6,598 bases of DNA from Chloroflexota bacterium (GCA_016196905.1 JACPWV010000056.1:1-6598); one strand, 5' to 3'. Shown: positions 1 through 5,002, numbered from the stretch's first letter. Program-made: numbers and translations. The notes: generated by a model from the sequence alone, not told the origin.

Positions 1-542
1 CAGAGCAGCAAGCCGCGGGGGATGCTGGGGTCGAGGCGGGAGCCGCCGCAGACCTGGATCCCCGCAGCGGCGATGTCGCGGCCGCGGAAGGGTCCATAGC
101 GGGCGGTGTACACAACGACGTCTTCGGCCGAGGTCCCGGGCGGGTTCTGGAGGCGCGAGACGACGACCGGGTTTGCCGGGTCGCGCGCATCGACGACCAT
201 CACACCGTTGTTCGGCTCCTCAGGGCAGAAGCGGGTCTTGGAGCCACTCGACCAGTCGGTGAAGCCCCAGTGGCCGACATAAGCGAAGCCCTCGTGCACC
301 CAAACGTCGGCGTTGAAGCCGCGCCCGCCGAGGTCGTTGTGGCCGACGACGACCATGTTTAGTGCCGAACCACTCTTCACGCCTTCTTGGAACGTCTTCT
401 TAGATTGCTCGAGGCGGTGTAGCTCCTCGGGCAGGAGCTCGTCCTCGTTCGACGGCTGCGTCGGAGCCGCGGTTGCCAACGCTGGCACCAGGATGCTAAG
501 CACGAGAGCAAGCAAGATTATCGATCGTCGTATGCCGTGCAT
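1..542 (-). CDS. Secreted LVIVD-repeat-like (beta-propeller) protein, N-terminal part
   Basis: The frame is open from an ATG at 542 to the left edge, giving 180 codons; the C-terminus lies outside the window. The start is supported by AAAGGAGGG at 554-546, four bases from the ATG if AGGAGG is taken as the core. Residues 1-25 form a clear signal peptide: MHGIRR, a hydrophobic stretch to about residue 22, then small residues (ALA at 21-23, ATA at 23-25) suited to signal peptidase I. An acidic, helix-like linker (about 30-58) follows. From residue 62 the pattern 'MVVVGHNDLGG...ADVWVHEGFAYVGHWG...GVMVVDARDPANPVVVSRL' is typical of LVIVD/YVTN-type propeller repeats, where 'xVxVxDxxDPxxPxxVs' blades recur. 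An exported extracytoplasmic protein is therefore likely. Its ligand or role is unknown; cysteines at 106 and 165 could pair. The family name rests on motif recognition only. Confidence 0.65.
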   Translation of the reverse strand, partial: MHGIRRSIILLALVLSILVPALATAAPTQPSNEDELLPEELHRLEQSKKTFQEGVKSGSALNMVVVGHNDLGGRGFNADVWVHEGFAYVGHWGFTDWSSGSKTRFCPEEPNNGVMVVDARDPANPVVVSRLQNPPGTSAEDVVVYTARYGPFRGRDIAAAGIQVCGGSRLDPSIPRGLLL

Positions 543-704
543 CGTCCCTCCTTTGAACCGCTTGAATGGGGTGGGAGCATCCGAGAGTCGACCTGGGGAT
601 GCGAGTGCTTCTCGCCCGTAGCCCCTCCTTTCTAAGGGAACTGCTACAGTAACTCATGGCAAGCACAGCCATCAATGAAACGTTACAGGCACGGGATGCT
701 AAGA

Positions 705-734
705 ACCATAGTCAGGCTCAAGCGCCTCAGTCAA
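705..734 (-). promoter_or_regulatory. Possible second promoter for the secreted protein gene
   Basis: On the minus strand TTGACT (734-729) is followed after 18 bp by TATGGT (710-705). This matches five of six bases of the -35 consensus and is a moderate -10. It would start transcription near 698 and give a leader of about 155 nt for the gene beginning at 542. It lies downstream of the terminator-like hairpin at 806-834, so it would bypass that structure. Support is by motif only. Confidence 0.3.
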
Positions 735-805
735 GAACGCTTTTCTCGAGCAGTATTGAAGTTATCGTTCAAGTTGAAGATGGGTGTGAATTCACTCAAC
801 ATACG

Positions 806-834
806 AAAACCGACCATGCCCTTTCCACGGTCGG
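806..834 (-). terminator. Hairpin plus U-tract (terminator or attenuator)
   Basis: Read on the minus strand, CCGACC (834-829) pairs with GGTCGG (815-810), extended inward by G-U and U-A pairs to about 8 bp, and is followed directly by TTTT (809-806). This is the layout of an intrinsic terminator, although the T-tract is short. It stands about 100 nt after the predicted start of the minus-strand promoter and more than 260 bp before the secreted protein gene, so it could end a small RNA or attenuate that gene. Confidence 0.45.
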
Positions 835-933
835 CGTCGATTGACGACCTCCCATAAACCTCCGTCCCCCCCGGAGACCCCCCGCCTACACCCTCACAGG
901 AAACGAAATTGAATCAATCGCTCGCGGAGGTCT
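806..933 (-). ncRNA. Candidate small RNA or attenuated leader
   Basis: A strong minus-strand promoter (969-940) predicts a start near A933, and a terminator-like hairpin with UUUU (834-806) predicts an end near 806, giving an RNA of roughly 127 nt. Inside it GACCUCC (932-926) can pair perfectly with GGAGGUC (852-846), and CUCCG/CGGAG stems can form around the G-run at about 875-858, so the transcript would be highly structured. I do not recognise a known family: no SRP, 6S or common riboswitch core is visible. The alternative is a regulated leader of the secreted protein gene, with readthrough continuing to 542. A 19-codon ORF starting at 855, with GGAGG just upstream, runs through the hairpin and could be a leader peptide. 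Confidence 0.35.
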
Positions 934-939
934 GGTCGC

Positions 940-969
940 ATTATAGCATGGCCACTCTCGGGGTGTCAA
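940..969 (-). promoter_or_regulatory. Near-perfect sigma-70-type promoter, minus strand
   Basis: TTGACA (969-964) and TATAAT (945-940), separated by 18 bp, are both exact consensus hexamers. In this GC-rich window that is unlikely by chance. Transcription would start near 933 and run leftwards into the terminator-like hairpin at 834-806 and, with readthrough, the secreted protein gene at 542. Confidence 0.65.
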
Positions 970-993
970 TAGCTTCTGTCAAGCTTTTGTCAA
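964..993 (+). repeat. Three TGTCAA direct repeats between divergent promoters
   Basis: TGTCAA occurs at 964-969, 977-982 and 988-993. The last two lie within tandem 11-bp units, GCTTCTGTCAA (972-982) and GCTTTTGTCAA (983-993), which differ at one base. The first copy is the minus-strand -35 box read in reverse and the third overlaps the plus-strand -35 box, so the repeats may be a regulator binding site or a set of duplicated -35 elements. Confidence 0.45.
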
Positions 994-1015
994 ACCAAGG
1001 CTTTTGAGGTATAGT
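987..1015 (+). promoter_or_regulatory. Promoter of the aldo/keto reductase gene
   Basis: TTGTCA (987-992), a 17-bp spacer and TATAGT (1010-1015) form a good sigma-70-type promoter, five of six matches in each hexamer. The predicted start near 1022 gives a leader of about 30 nt ahead of the ATG at 1054, which carries GGGGAGGG (1042-1049) as ribosome binding site. The -35 boxes of this and the minus-strand promoter are only 17 bp apart. Confidence 0.6.
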
Positions 1016-1053
1016 GAGTTGAGTGTTGATATCGTCAAGTCGGGGAGGGCATT

Positions 1054-2034
1054 ATGCAATATCGCGTATTAGGTCGCACCGGTATTCGGGCCTCCGAGAT
1101 CGGCTTCGGGGCCTGGGCCATCGGGGGCGACCAGTGGGGGCCGCAGGACGATCGCGAGTCCATGGCCGCCCTGCACAAAGCCTTGGACCTGGGCTGCACC
1201 CTCATCGACACCGCCCAGGTCTACGGGGAAGGGCACAGCGAGGTGCTCATCGGGCGCGTCCTGCGTGAGCGGGGTGAGCGGGTGACGGTGGCCACCAAGG
1301 TGCCGCCCAAGAATTATCGCTGGGGACCGCCTCCGGGCGCGGACCTCCGCGACTACTTCCCCGCCGATTACATCATCAAACGCTGCGAGTCCAGCTTGCG
1401 CAACTTGGGAACGGAAACCCTGGACCTCTATCAGCTCCACACCTGGTGTCCCAGCTGGGAGCACGAGACCGAGTGGTATGAGGCCCTGCTCAAGCTGCGC
1501 CAACAGGGCAAGATCCGCTACATCGGCATCTCGGTCAGCGATCACCGCCCCGGGGAGGCCAACCCGCAGATCGAGGCGGGGCGGGTGGACAGCATTCAGG
1601 TCATCTACAACATCCTGGATCAATCGCCCGAATGGAGGCTTTTCCCCGTGGCCCAAAAACATCACGTAGGGATCATCGTACGGGTGCCCTTGGCCTCAGG
1701 GGCCCTCACCGGCAAGTTCACCCAGAGGACGCGTTTCCCCAAAGGCGATTGGCGGCGCGAATGGAAGGATCGAGAGTGGCTGCATCGCATGGTGGAGCAG
1801 GTGGAGCGCATCCAATTCCTGACTCAGGACGGGATGCCCCTGGCCACCGCCGCGCTGAAATTCGTCCTGAGCCACCCGGCGGTCTCCACCCTCATCCCCG
1901 GCATTCGCAACTCCCAGCAGGCAGAGATGAACCTGAGCGCTTCCGACGGCCGCCCCCTGCCCGAAGAGCACCTGCGGCGGCTGCGCCAGATGTATACCCT
2001 CGGCCTGCTGGGCGCGGAGACCTCGGCAGGGTAG
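1054..2034 (+). CDS. Aldo/keto reductase family oxidoreductase
   Basis: The 326-residue protein has the usual length of an aldo/keto reductase, a single-domain TIM barrel that reduces aldehydes or ketones with NADPH in the cytoplasm. The start, MQYRVLGRTGIRASEIGFG, is the typical N-terminus of the family. The catalytic tetrad is intact: D52 and Y57 in 'IDTAQVYGEGHSE', K82 in 'VATKV', H129 in 'LYQLH'. Near the C-terminus 'STLIPGIRNSQQAEMNL' is the cofactor-phosphate-binding segment, so NADPH is the likely cofactor. GGGGAGGG at 1042-1049 sets the ATG at 1054. The gene appears to be a single unit with its own promoter; the following 441 bp separate it from the RRM gene. The substrate cannot be read from the sequence. 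Confidence is high for the family and low for any specific substrate. Confidence 0.95.
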   Translation: MQYRVLGRTGIRASEIGFGAWAIGGDQWGPQDDRESMAALHKALDLGCTLIDTAQVYGEGHSEVLIGRVLRERGERVTVATKVPPKNYRWGPPPGADLRDYFPADYIIKRCESSLRNLGTETLDLYQLHTWCPSWEHETEWYEALLKLRQQGKIRYIGISVSDHRPGEANPQIEAGRVDSIQVIYNILDQSPEWRLFPVAQKHHVGIIVRVPLASGALTGKFTQRTRFPKGDWRREWKDREWLHRMVEQVERIQFLTQDGMPLATAALKFVLSHPAVSTLIPGIRNSQQAEMNLSASDGRPLPEEHLRRLRQMYTLGLLGAETSAG

Positions 2035-2475
2035 CATCGTCTCCAGGCTGACGAGCAGTGCCACAGTATGGATGCAGCACTTTGGAGCGGACAATCTCCC
2101 CGGAGAATCAGTCGCAACGCCAAAGTTCAGGTGACCTTTGTCGAGGAGGAGCTTGTGCCGGCCAGCCAGCTCAGCCAAATCACACTCGAAGTCGCGGGAC
2201 GTGGTGACAGAGTCGTAGGCGTTCAACTCGATGGGGCGAATCCGAACCTAGCGGGTTGGTCGGCTTCTCTGAGCCTACCGCGGACATGAGCTCGGCCCCA
2301 AAGCTTTTGGACAGACGCCCTTGACGTGTGGTGCTGTTGGCTTCCCAGATTGAAGAGGGATTGTCGAGGGCTCTCGCAGAGTCGCTCAGGTGTCCGTGCC
2401 TGAGGGGGAGGTGCCTAGGAGAAGAGAGAACTAACCCGGCCTGAGGCGTTCGTCTAGATCCCAAAGGAGGAGAAG
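2035..2475. other. 441-bp intergenic region without a convincing gene
   Basis: Short open frames exist here on both strands (plus 2068-2289; minus 2180-2464, and the upstream end of a minus frame at 2226), but none has a good ribosome binding site or a recognisable family. A weak hairpin (AGTGC 2057-2061 with GCACT 2077-2081, then TTT) may end aldo/keto reductase transcription. Just upstream of the RRM gene, CTCAGG (2385-2390) and CCTGAG (2399-2404) form a 6-bp stem with an 8-nt loop that could sit in its leader. I found no clear promoter for the RRM gene; TTGACG at 2321-2326 lacks a good -10 partner. Confidence 0.6.
2463..2470 (+). promoter_or_regulatory. Strong ribosome binding site setting a GTG start
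   Basis: AAAGGAGG lies five bases before GTG at 2476. It selects GTG as the start of the RRM protein, which then begins with the normal family N-terminus (MEIKLYVGNL). Confidence 0.8.
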
Positions 2476-2814
2476 GTGGAAATCAAGTTGTACGTAGGCA
2501 ATCTGTCCTACGACGCGACGGAGGAGGAACTCCGGGAGCTTTTCAGCCAAGCCGGCGCGGTGCGCTCAGTGTCCCTGATCACCGATCGCGACACGGGTCG
2601 GCCCCGCGGCTTCGCTTTCGTGGAGATGGAGAGCAGCGCCGAGGCGGAGAAGGCCGTCAGCATGCTCAACGGCTACCTGCTGCGCGACCGCCAGCTGCGG
2701 GTCAGCGAGGCGCGCCCCCGCGAGGAGCGCGGTGGAGGGGAGCGCGGTGGAGGGGAGCGACGCGGTGGAGGCTTCCGCGGGGGCCGGGGCGGAGGTCGTC
2801 GCGGCCGCTACTAA
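2476..2814 (+). CDS. RRM-domain RNA-binding protein with RGG tail
   Basis: This 112-residue protein is a single RNA recognition motif followed by a Gly/Arg-rich tail, the arrangement of the small bacterial RNA-binding proteins best known from cyanobacteria (Rbp family) and also common in other phyla. RNP2 is LYVGNL (5-10) and RNP1 is RGFAFVEM (44-51), with the aromatic residues Y6, F46 and F48 that stack on RNA bases. The RRM fold ends near residue 79 (LRVSEARP). Residues 83-112 contain repeated ERGGG units and an RGGRGGGRRGRY end. The tail is likely disordered and binds RNA nonspecifically. In cyanobacteria such proteins are cold-induced and affect mRNA stability; that role is inferred here. 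Translation starts at GTG. The selenoprotein gene begins 68 bp downstream on the same strand and may be cotranscribed. Confidence 0.93.
   Translation: MEIKLYVGNLSYDATEEELRELFSQAGAVRSVSLITDRDTGRPRGFAFVEMESSAEAEKAVSMLNGYLLRDRQLRVSEARPREERGGGERGGGERRGGGFRGGRGGGRRGRY
2725..2754 (+). repeat. Tandem 15-bp repeat encoding ERGGG
   Basis: GAGCGCGGTGGAGGG occurs twice in a row (2725-2739, 2740-2754) and is followed by a diverged third unit (2755 onwards, GAGCGACGCGGTGGAGG). The copies encode ERGGG in the RNA-binding tail, suggesting tail length changes by repeat slippage. Confidence 0.8.
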
Positions 2815-2882
2815 CAAGGCTCGCCAGAGAACTTGACCGAGGAGGGCTGCTTGCCCAGACTCGGCCATAGGGGGTGATCGGC

Positions 2883-3467
2883 ATGGCCTGGATTCGGGTG
2901 ATCGAGCCACAAGAATCGGAGGGCGTCCTCGCTCAGCATTATGCTAAGGCGGTGCAACGGGCCGGCTGGGTGTGGAACATCGTCAAGATCATGAGCCTCA
3001 AGCCGGAGCAGATCAAGCACGCCATCGAAGGGATGTACGTGGGGATGATGCACGGCCCCTCGGGACTGAGCCGCGCCCAGCGGGAGATGATCGCCGTGGT
3101 CGTCTCCCGGGTCAACAGCTGTCATTACTGAATCCAGGCCCATGCCCATGACCTCCGGGAAGAGGTCGAGGATGAGGAACTGGTCGATCACATTCGAAAC
3201 GATTACCGACAGGCGAAGCTGGACCCCGCCACCCGGGCCATGCTGGACTACTGCGTGAAGTTGACCACCCGTCCCTGGGAGATGCGTGAGGACGATGTGG
3301 AAACGCTCCGCGCTCACGGCCTCAGCGATGCGGACATCCTAGACATCGTGCAGGTGGCTAGCTTCTTTAACTACATCAATCGGGTGGCCGATGCGCTGGG
3401 CGTAGATCCGGAGCCCTTCATGGAACCCTGGCCCTGGCAGGAACGGGCCTTGCCGTCGCTGAGCTGA
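2883..3467 (+). CDS. Selenocysteine-containing AhpD-like / CMD-family peroxidase-related protein (in-frame TGA at 3129-3131)
   Basis: Read through one TGA, this is a 194-residue protein of the carboxymuconolactone decarboxylase/AhpD superfamily, of the 'uncharacterised peroxidase-related' type, at the normal family length. AGGGGG (2869-2874) precedes the ATG at 2883. The N-terminus (MAWIRVIEP) and 'GPSGLSRAQREMIAVVVSRVNSCHY' match the family; the next residue, normally the second Cys of CxxC, is encoded by TGA (residue 83). After it come IQAHAHDL, 'LDPATRAMLDYCVKLT', 'LSDADILDIVQV' and the conserved 'FFNYINRVADALGV'. E68, C80, Sec83 and H87 have the spacing of mycobacterial AhpD E118, C130, C133, H137, the proton relay and redox pair. 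A SECIS-like hairpin follows the TGA. Sec would replace the cysteine that attacks peroxide in AhpD, suggesting a thiol/selenol peroxidase or disulfide reductase. Its substrate and reductant are unknown. The alternative, a nonsense-mutated pseudogene, is less likely given the exact position and intact remainder. Confidence 0.87.
3129..3131 (+). other. UGA predicted to be recoded as selenocysteine (Sec83)
   Basis: The codon follows TGT-CAT-TAC (C80-H81-Y82), making CHYU in place of the family's CHYC. It is the only in-frame stop between 2883 and the terminal TGA at 3465-3467. TGG encodes Trp at residues 3, 29, 31, 132, 183 and 185, which argues against a code where UGA means Trp. Confidence 0.85.
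3145..3172 (+). promoter_or_regulatory. Bacterial SECIS-like stem-loop
   Basis: GACCTC (3150-3155) pairs perfectly with GAGGTC (3162-3167), closed below by a U-G pair (3149/3168) and, past an A-A mismatch, by two C-G pairs (3147/3170, 3146/3171). The loop is CGGGAA (3156-3161). The loop begins 24 nt after the UGA and has G as its second base; both fit the published bacterial SECIS pattern (loop roughly 16-37 nt from UGA, a G among the first two loop bases). It lies inside the coding frame, as bacterial SECIS elements do, and would recruit SelB with Sec-tRNA. Confidence 0.7.
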
Positions 3468-3470
3468 GCG

Positions 3471-3605
3471 ATGCCGGGGTCCATGTCCACGGGGCTAAGA
3501 TCCTTGAGCGATGAGCAGCTCCTGACCATGCCAGATGAACTGGTCCACTTCTTAGAGACGATGATCGATGCCTCCGGGCGAGCGGCTGTCGATCAGCCCG
3601 CCTGA
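3471..3605 (+). CDS. Possible small protein, 44 aa, unrecognised
   Basis: An ATG three bases after the selenoprotein stop opens a 44-codon frame, 'MPGSMSTGLRSLSDEQLLTM...' to '...AAVDQPA'. The middle part (SLSDEQLLTMPDELVHFLE) has the alternating charged/hydrophobic pattern of an amphipathic helix and GC-rich third positions like the neighbours. The ribosome binding site is poor, which would fit translational coupling to the upstream gene. Its stop codon is the loop of a 7-bp palindromic hairpin (3596-3612). I do not recognise a family; it could be chance. Confidence 0.28.
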   Translation: MPGSMSTGLRSLSDEQLLTMPDELVHFLETMIDASGRAAVDQPA

Positions 3606-3612
3606 GGCGGGC
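3596..3612. repeat. Short GC palindrome, copy 1
   Basis: GCCCGCC-TGA-GGCGGGC forms a 7-bp stem with a 3-nt loop. There is no following T-tract, so it is not an obvious intrinsic terminator. The same core recurs in opposite orientation inside the ATPase gene at 4055-4070. Confidence 0.5.
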
Positions 3613-3736
3613 CGTTCACGCTGAGTTGCAACGCCGCGGCCTGCCCACCAAGCAGCCGCGAGGCGAACCCACAAGGCGTAGTCCTGATCTCGGCTGAGAC
3701 ACATCCCGGGTCGAAGCTTTTTAAAACCGTAGGGTT

Positions 3737-3771
3737 AGCAAGCGCTCCCGCGAGGGGAGCGCTTGCTCTTT
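3737..3771. terminator. Strong, probably bidirectional terminator
   Basis: AGCAAGCGCTCCC (3737-3749) pairs without mismatch with GGGAGCGCTTGCT (3755-3767), a 13-bp stem with a 5-nt GCGAG loop. On the plus strand it is followed by CTTT. It sits between convergent genes, 270 bp past the selenoprotein stop and 21 bp past the ATPase stop, and probably ends transcription from both sides. The T-tract is short on the plus side and absent directly after the stem on the minus side. Confidence 0.75.
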
Positions 3772-3787
3772 GAAGGCCTCCTCAAGG

Positions 3788-4873
3788 CTACGCCTCGCCA
3801 GGCCCTCCGGCCAACAAGCTCATGTGCTCCGCACGTAGGGACAATCTTATGTGCTGGCCGGGATGGGGAAGCCCCTTGGCCTGGGCGTCGATCTGGAAGG
3901 TCAAGGTTTGGCCCTGCGCCCCGTGGACGAGGAGTTGATAGTGGTCACCCCGAAAAGAGCACTCCTGGACGATCACCTCGATCAAGTTCTCGCCGCCCCC
4001 TGGGCTGGTCAGGATCTGGGCCGCCTCCGGGCGAATGAGCAGGGTGAGTTCATCGCCCGCCTCAGGCGGGGGTGCCGGGCGCGGGTCCAGATTGAAAAGC
4101 CCCCAAGGAGTCTCCACCCACAGCCCGGGGCGGTCGGCGCTGAGGTGTGCGGGCAACAGGTTGGTCAGCCCCAGGAAGTGAGCCACGAAGGGGCTGTTGG
4201 GGTTCTGGTAGACCTCGGCCGGCTGGCCCTCCTGCACCAGGCGCCCCTGGTGCATGATGATCAGGCGATCGGCCACGGCGAAGGCCTCTTCCTGATCGTG
4301 GGTCACGTATAGGGTGGTGATCCCGATGCGTTTGAGCAGCGGACGCAGCTCGTTCATGAGCCGCTCGCGCAGGGGGCGATCCAGGGAACCCAAGGGCTCA
4401 TCCAGCATCAGCAGGCGGGGCTTCGGGGCCAGGCTGCGGGCCAGGGCCACCCGTTGCTGCTCGCCGCCGGAGAGGCTGTGCACATCGTGCCTCGCGTAGT
4501 CGGTGAGGTCCACCAACGCCAAGGCCTCCTGCGCACGCCGCTGCACCTCCGCGGGCGAGAGCCCCGCCATGCGCAGGCCGAAAGCCACGTTGTCCAAAAC
4601 ATTCTTATGTGGAAACAGCGCGTAGTCTTGGAACATCAGGCCGAACCCGCGCTGGTGAGGAGCAGTGGAGGTGATGTCCGCCCCCGCGAAACGAAGCTCC
4701 CCTCGATCGGGCCGTTCCAGGCCGGCGATCGCCCGCAAGAGCGTGGTTTTGCCACAGCCGCTGGGGCCCAGCACGCACAAGATCTCCGCTGCCTCGATCT
4801 CGAAGCTGACATCGACCAGGGCCCTTTTTTGTCCGAAACTTTTATCGATGTGGCGAACCTCTAGTAACCCCAT
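3788..4873 (-). CDS. ABC importer ATPase with TOBE domain (iron/thiamine/polyamine type)
   Basis: The 361-residue protein is the ATP-hydrolysing subunit of a binding-protein-dependent importer and acts as a dimer on the cytoplasmic face of the membrane. All nucleotide motifs are intact: Walker A GPSGCGKTT (36-44), Q-loop Q82, signature LSGGEQQ (134-140), Walker B LLMLDEP (154-160), D-loop SLD (163-165) and H-loop H192. From about residue 235 a C-terminal extension ends in a TOBE-type regulatory domain (roughly 285-355, 'LTLLIRPEAAQIL', 'LSLRAEHMSLL'), as in PotA, CysA and FbpC and unlike the shorter ThiQ. The ATG at 4873 has only AAGG directly upstream, so initiation may depend on translational coupling. 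The partner permease lies 169 bp upstream in the same direction. The fused permease points to an iron(III) or thiamine family rather than polyamines. Confidence 0.93.
   Translation of the reverse strand: MGLLEVRHIDKSFGQKRALVDVSFEIEAAEILCVLGPSGCGKTTLLRAIAGLERPDRGELRFAGADITSTAPHQRGFGLMFQDYALFPHKNVLDNVAFGLRMAGLSPAEVQRRAQEALALVDLTDYARHDVHSLSGGEQQRVALARSLAPKPRLLMLDEPLGSLDRPLRERLMNELRPLLKRIGITTLYVTHDQEEAFAVADRLIIMHQGRLVQEGQPAEVYQNPNSPFVAHFLGLTNLLPAHLSADRPGLWVETPWGLFNLDPRPAPPPEAGDELTLLIRPEAAQILTSPGGGENLIEVIVQECSFRGDHYQLLVHGAQGQTLTFQIDAQAKGLPHPGQHIRLSLRAEHMSLLAGGPGEA
4055..4070. repeat. Short GC palindrome, copy 2 (inside the ATPase gene)
   Basis: CCCGCCTCAGGCGGG (4056-4070) is the exact reverse complement of the palindrome core at 3597-3611, and identity extends one base further (4055). 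It lies in the ATPase coding sequence where the frame reads PPPEAGDE, within the linker before the TOBE domain. Confidence 0.5.
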
Positions 4874-4874
4874 C

Positions 4875-4903
4875 CTTCGATCGTCCTATCCCTCTTCGAT
4901 CGT
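4875..4903. repeat. 10-bp direct repeat upstream of the ATPase start
   Basis: CTTCGATCGT occurs at 4875-4884 and 4894-4903, a 19-bp period, directly upstream of the ATPase ATG on the minus strand. It may influence initiation; chance is possible. Confidence 0.35.
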
Positions 4904-5002
4904 GCGCTCCTGGCCCACGAGGCTCAGGGCCAGGCGGCCCATGGCCCTTCGGCCTAGTTCGGCGTTGCCCAGCGATGGGCGATAGCATGCCTTCCCCACC
5001 AT
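4886..5002 (-). CDS. Possible 38-aa ORF between permease and ATPase
   Basis: An ATG at 5002, inside the AT-rich palindrome, opens a 38-codon frame beginning MVGKACYRPSLGNAELG and ending LVGQERTIEEG. The stop (4888-4886) lies 12 bp before the ATPase ATG, so it could couple translation of the ATPase. Third positions are mostly G or C as in the neighbouring genes. There is no good ribosome binding site and I recognise no family. The same DNA forms hairpins, so the codon pattern could be incidental. Confidence 0.28.
   Translation of the reverse strand: MVGKACYRPSLGNAELGRRAMGRLALSLVGQERTIEEG
4909..4982. other. Cluster of hairpins in the permease-ATPase spacer
   Basis: CCTGGCCC (4909-4916) pairs perfectly with GGGCCAGG (4927-4934). 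TTGCCCA (4965-4971) pairs with TGGGCGA (4976-4982) around a GCGA loop, a GNRA tetraloop as read on the plus strand. A GGCC-CTTC-GGCC hairpin lies between them. In the operon mRNA (minus strand) these could stabilise or separate the two cistrons. Confidence 0.35.

Larger units (their letters stand above)
543..1053. other. 511-bp divergent intergenic region
   Basis: This stretch separates the minus-strand secreted protein gene from the plus-strand aldo/keto reductase. I see no convincing protein gene: the short plus-strand frames at 313-621, 656-844 and 675-857 lack ribosome binding sites and family features. It does hold divergent promoters around 940-1015, three TGTCAA repeats, a minus-strand hairpin-plus-T-tract at 806-834, and a weaker minus-strand promoter near 705-734. 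The sequence is less GC-rich than the flanking genes, as expected for regulatory DNA. A possible 19-codon minus-strand leader ORF starts at ATG 855 and ends in TGA just after the hairpin (stop at 801-799). Confidence 0.7.
3468..3787. other. Convergent intergenic region
   Basis: This 320-bp stretch lies between the plus-strand selenoprotein gene and the minus-strand ABC operon. It holds a possible 44-aa ORF (3471-3605), a short GC palindrome (3596-3612) and the strong terminator hairpin at 3737-3767. Between 3613 and 3736 I see nothing further. Confidence 0.6.

Noticed and set aside
313..857. Three short plus-strand frames (313-621, 656-844, 675-857)
   Set aside because: The first is antisense to the signal-peptide gene and its leader; the other two overlap each other, lack ribosome binding sites and show no family features.
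2050..2464. Frames on both strands in the aldo/keto reductase-RRM spacer as a gene or transposase remnant
   Set aside because: No recognisable motif, no good start signals and no terminal inverted repeats. The minus frame entering the reductase gene is a shadow of it.
2869..2876. GTG at 2874 as the selenoprotein start
   Set aside because: It overlaps the AGGGGG that serves as ribosome binding site for the ATG at 2883, and the family N-terminus begins with MAWIRVI.
3129..3131. UGA read as Trp (alternative genetic code)
   Set aside because: TGG is used for Trp throughout, and TGA ends both this gene and the permease; Trp at this position would also destroy the redox motif.
2883..3467. The selenoprotein gene as an ordinary nonsense-mutated pseudogene, or as two separate genes (ending 3131, starting at ATG 3240)
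   Set aside because: The stop falls exactly on the catalytic Cys position, the remaining frame is intact and family-like directly after it (3132 onward), and a SECIS-like hairpin follows. The ATG at 3240 has no ribosome binding site and would drop conserved residues. A mutation is not fully excluded without the host's Sec genes.
3763..4985. Plus-strand frames opposite the ATPase gene (for example 3763-4038, 3851-4312, 4454-4864, 4665-4985)
   Set aside because: They are antisense shadows of a gene with complete ABC ATPase motifs and high GC at third positions.
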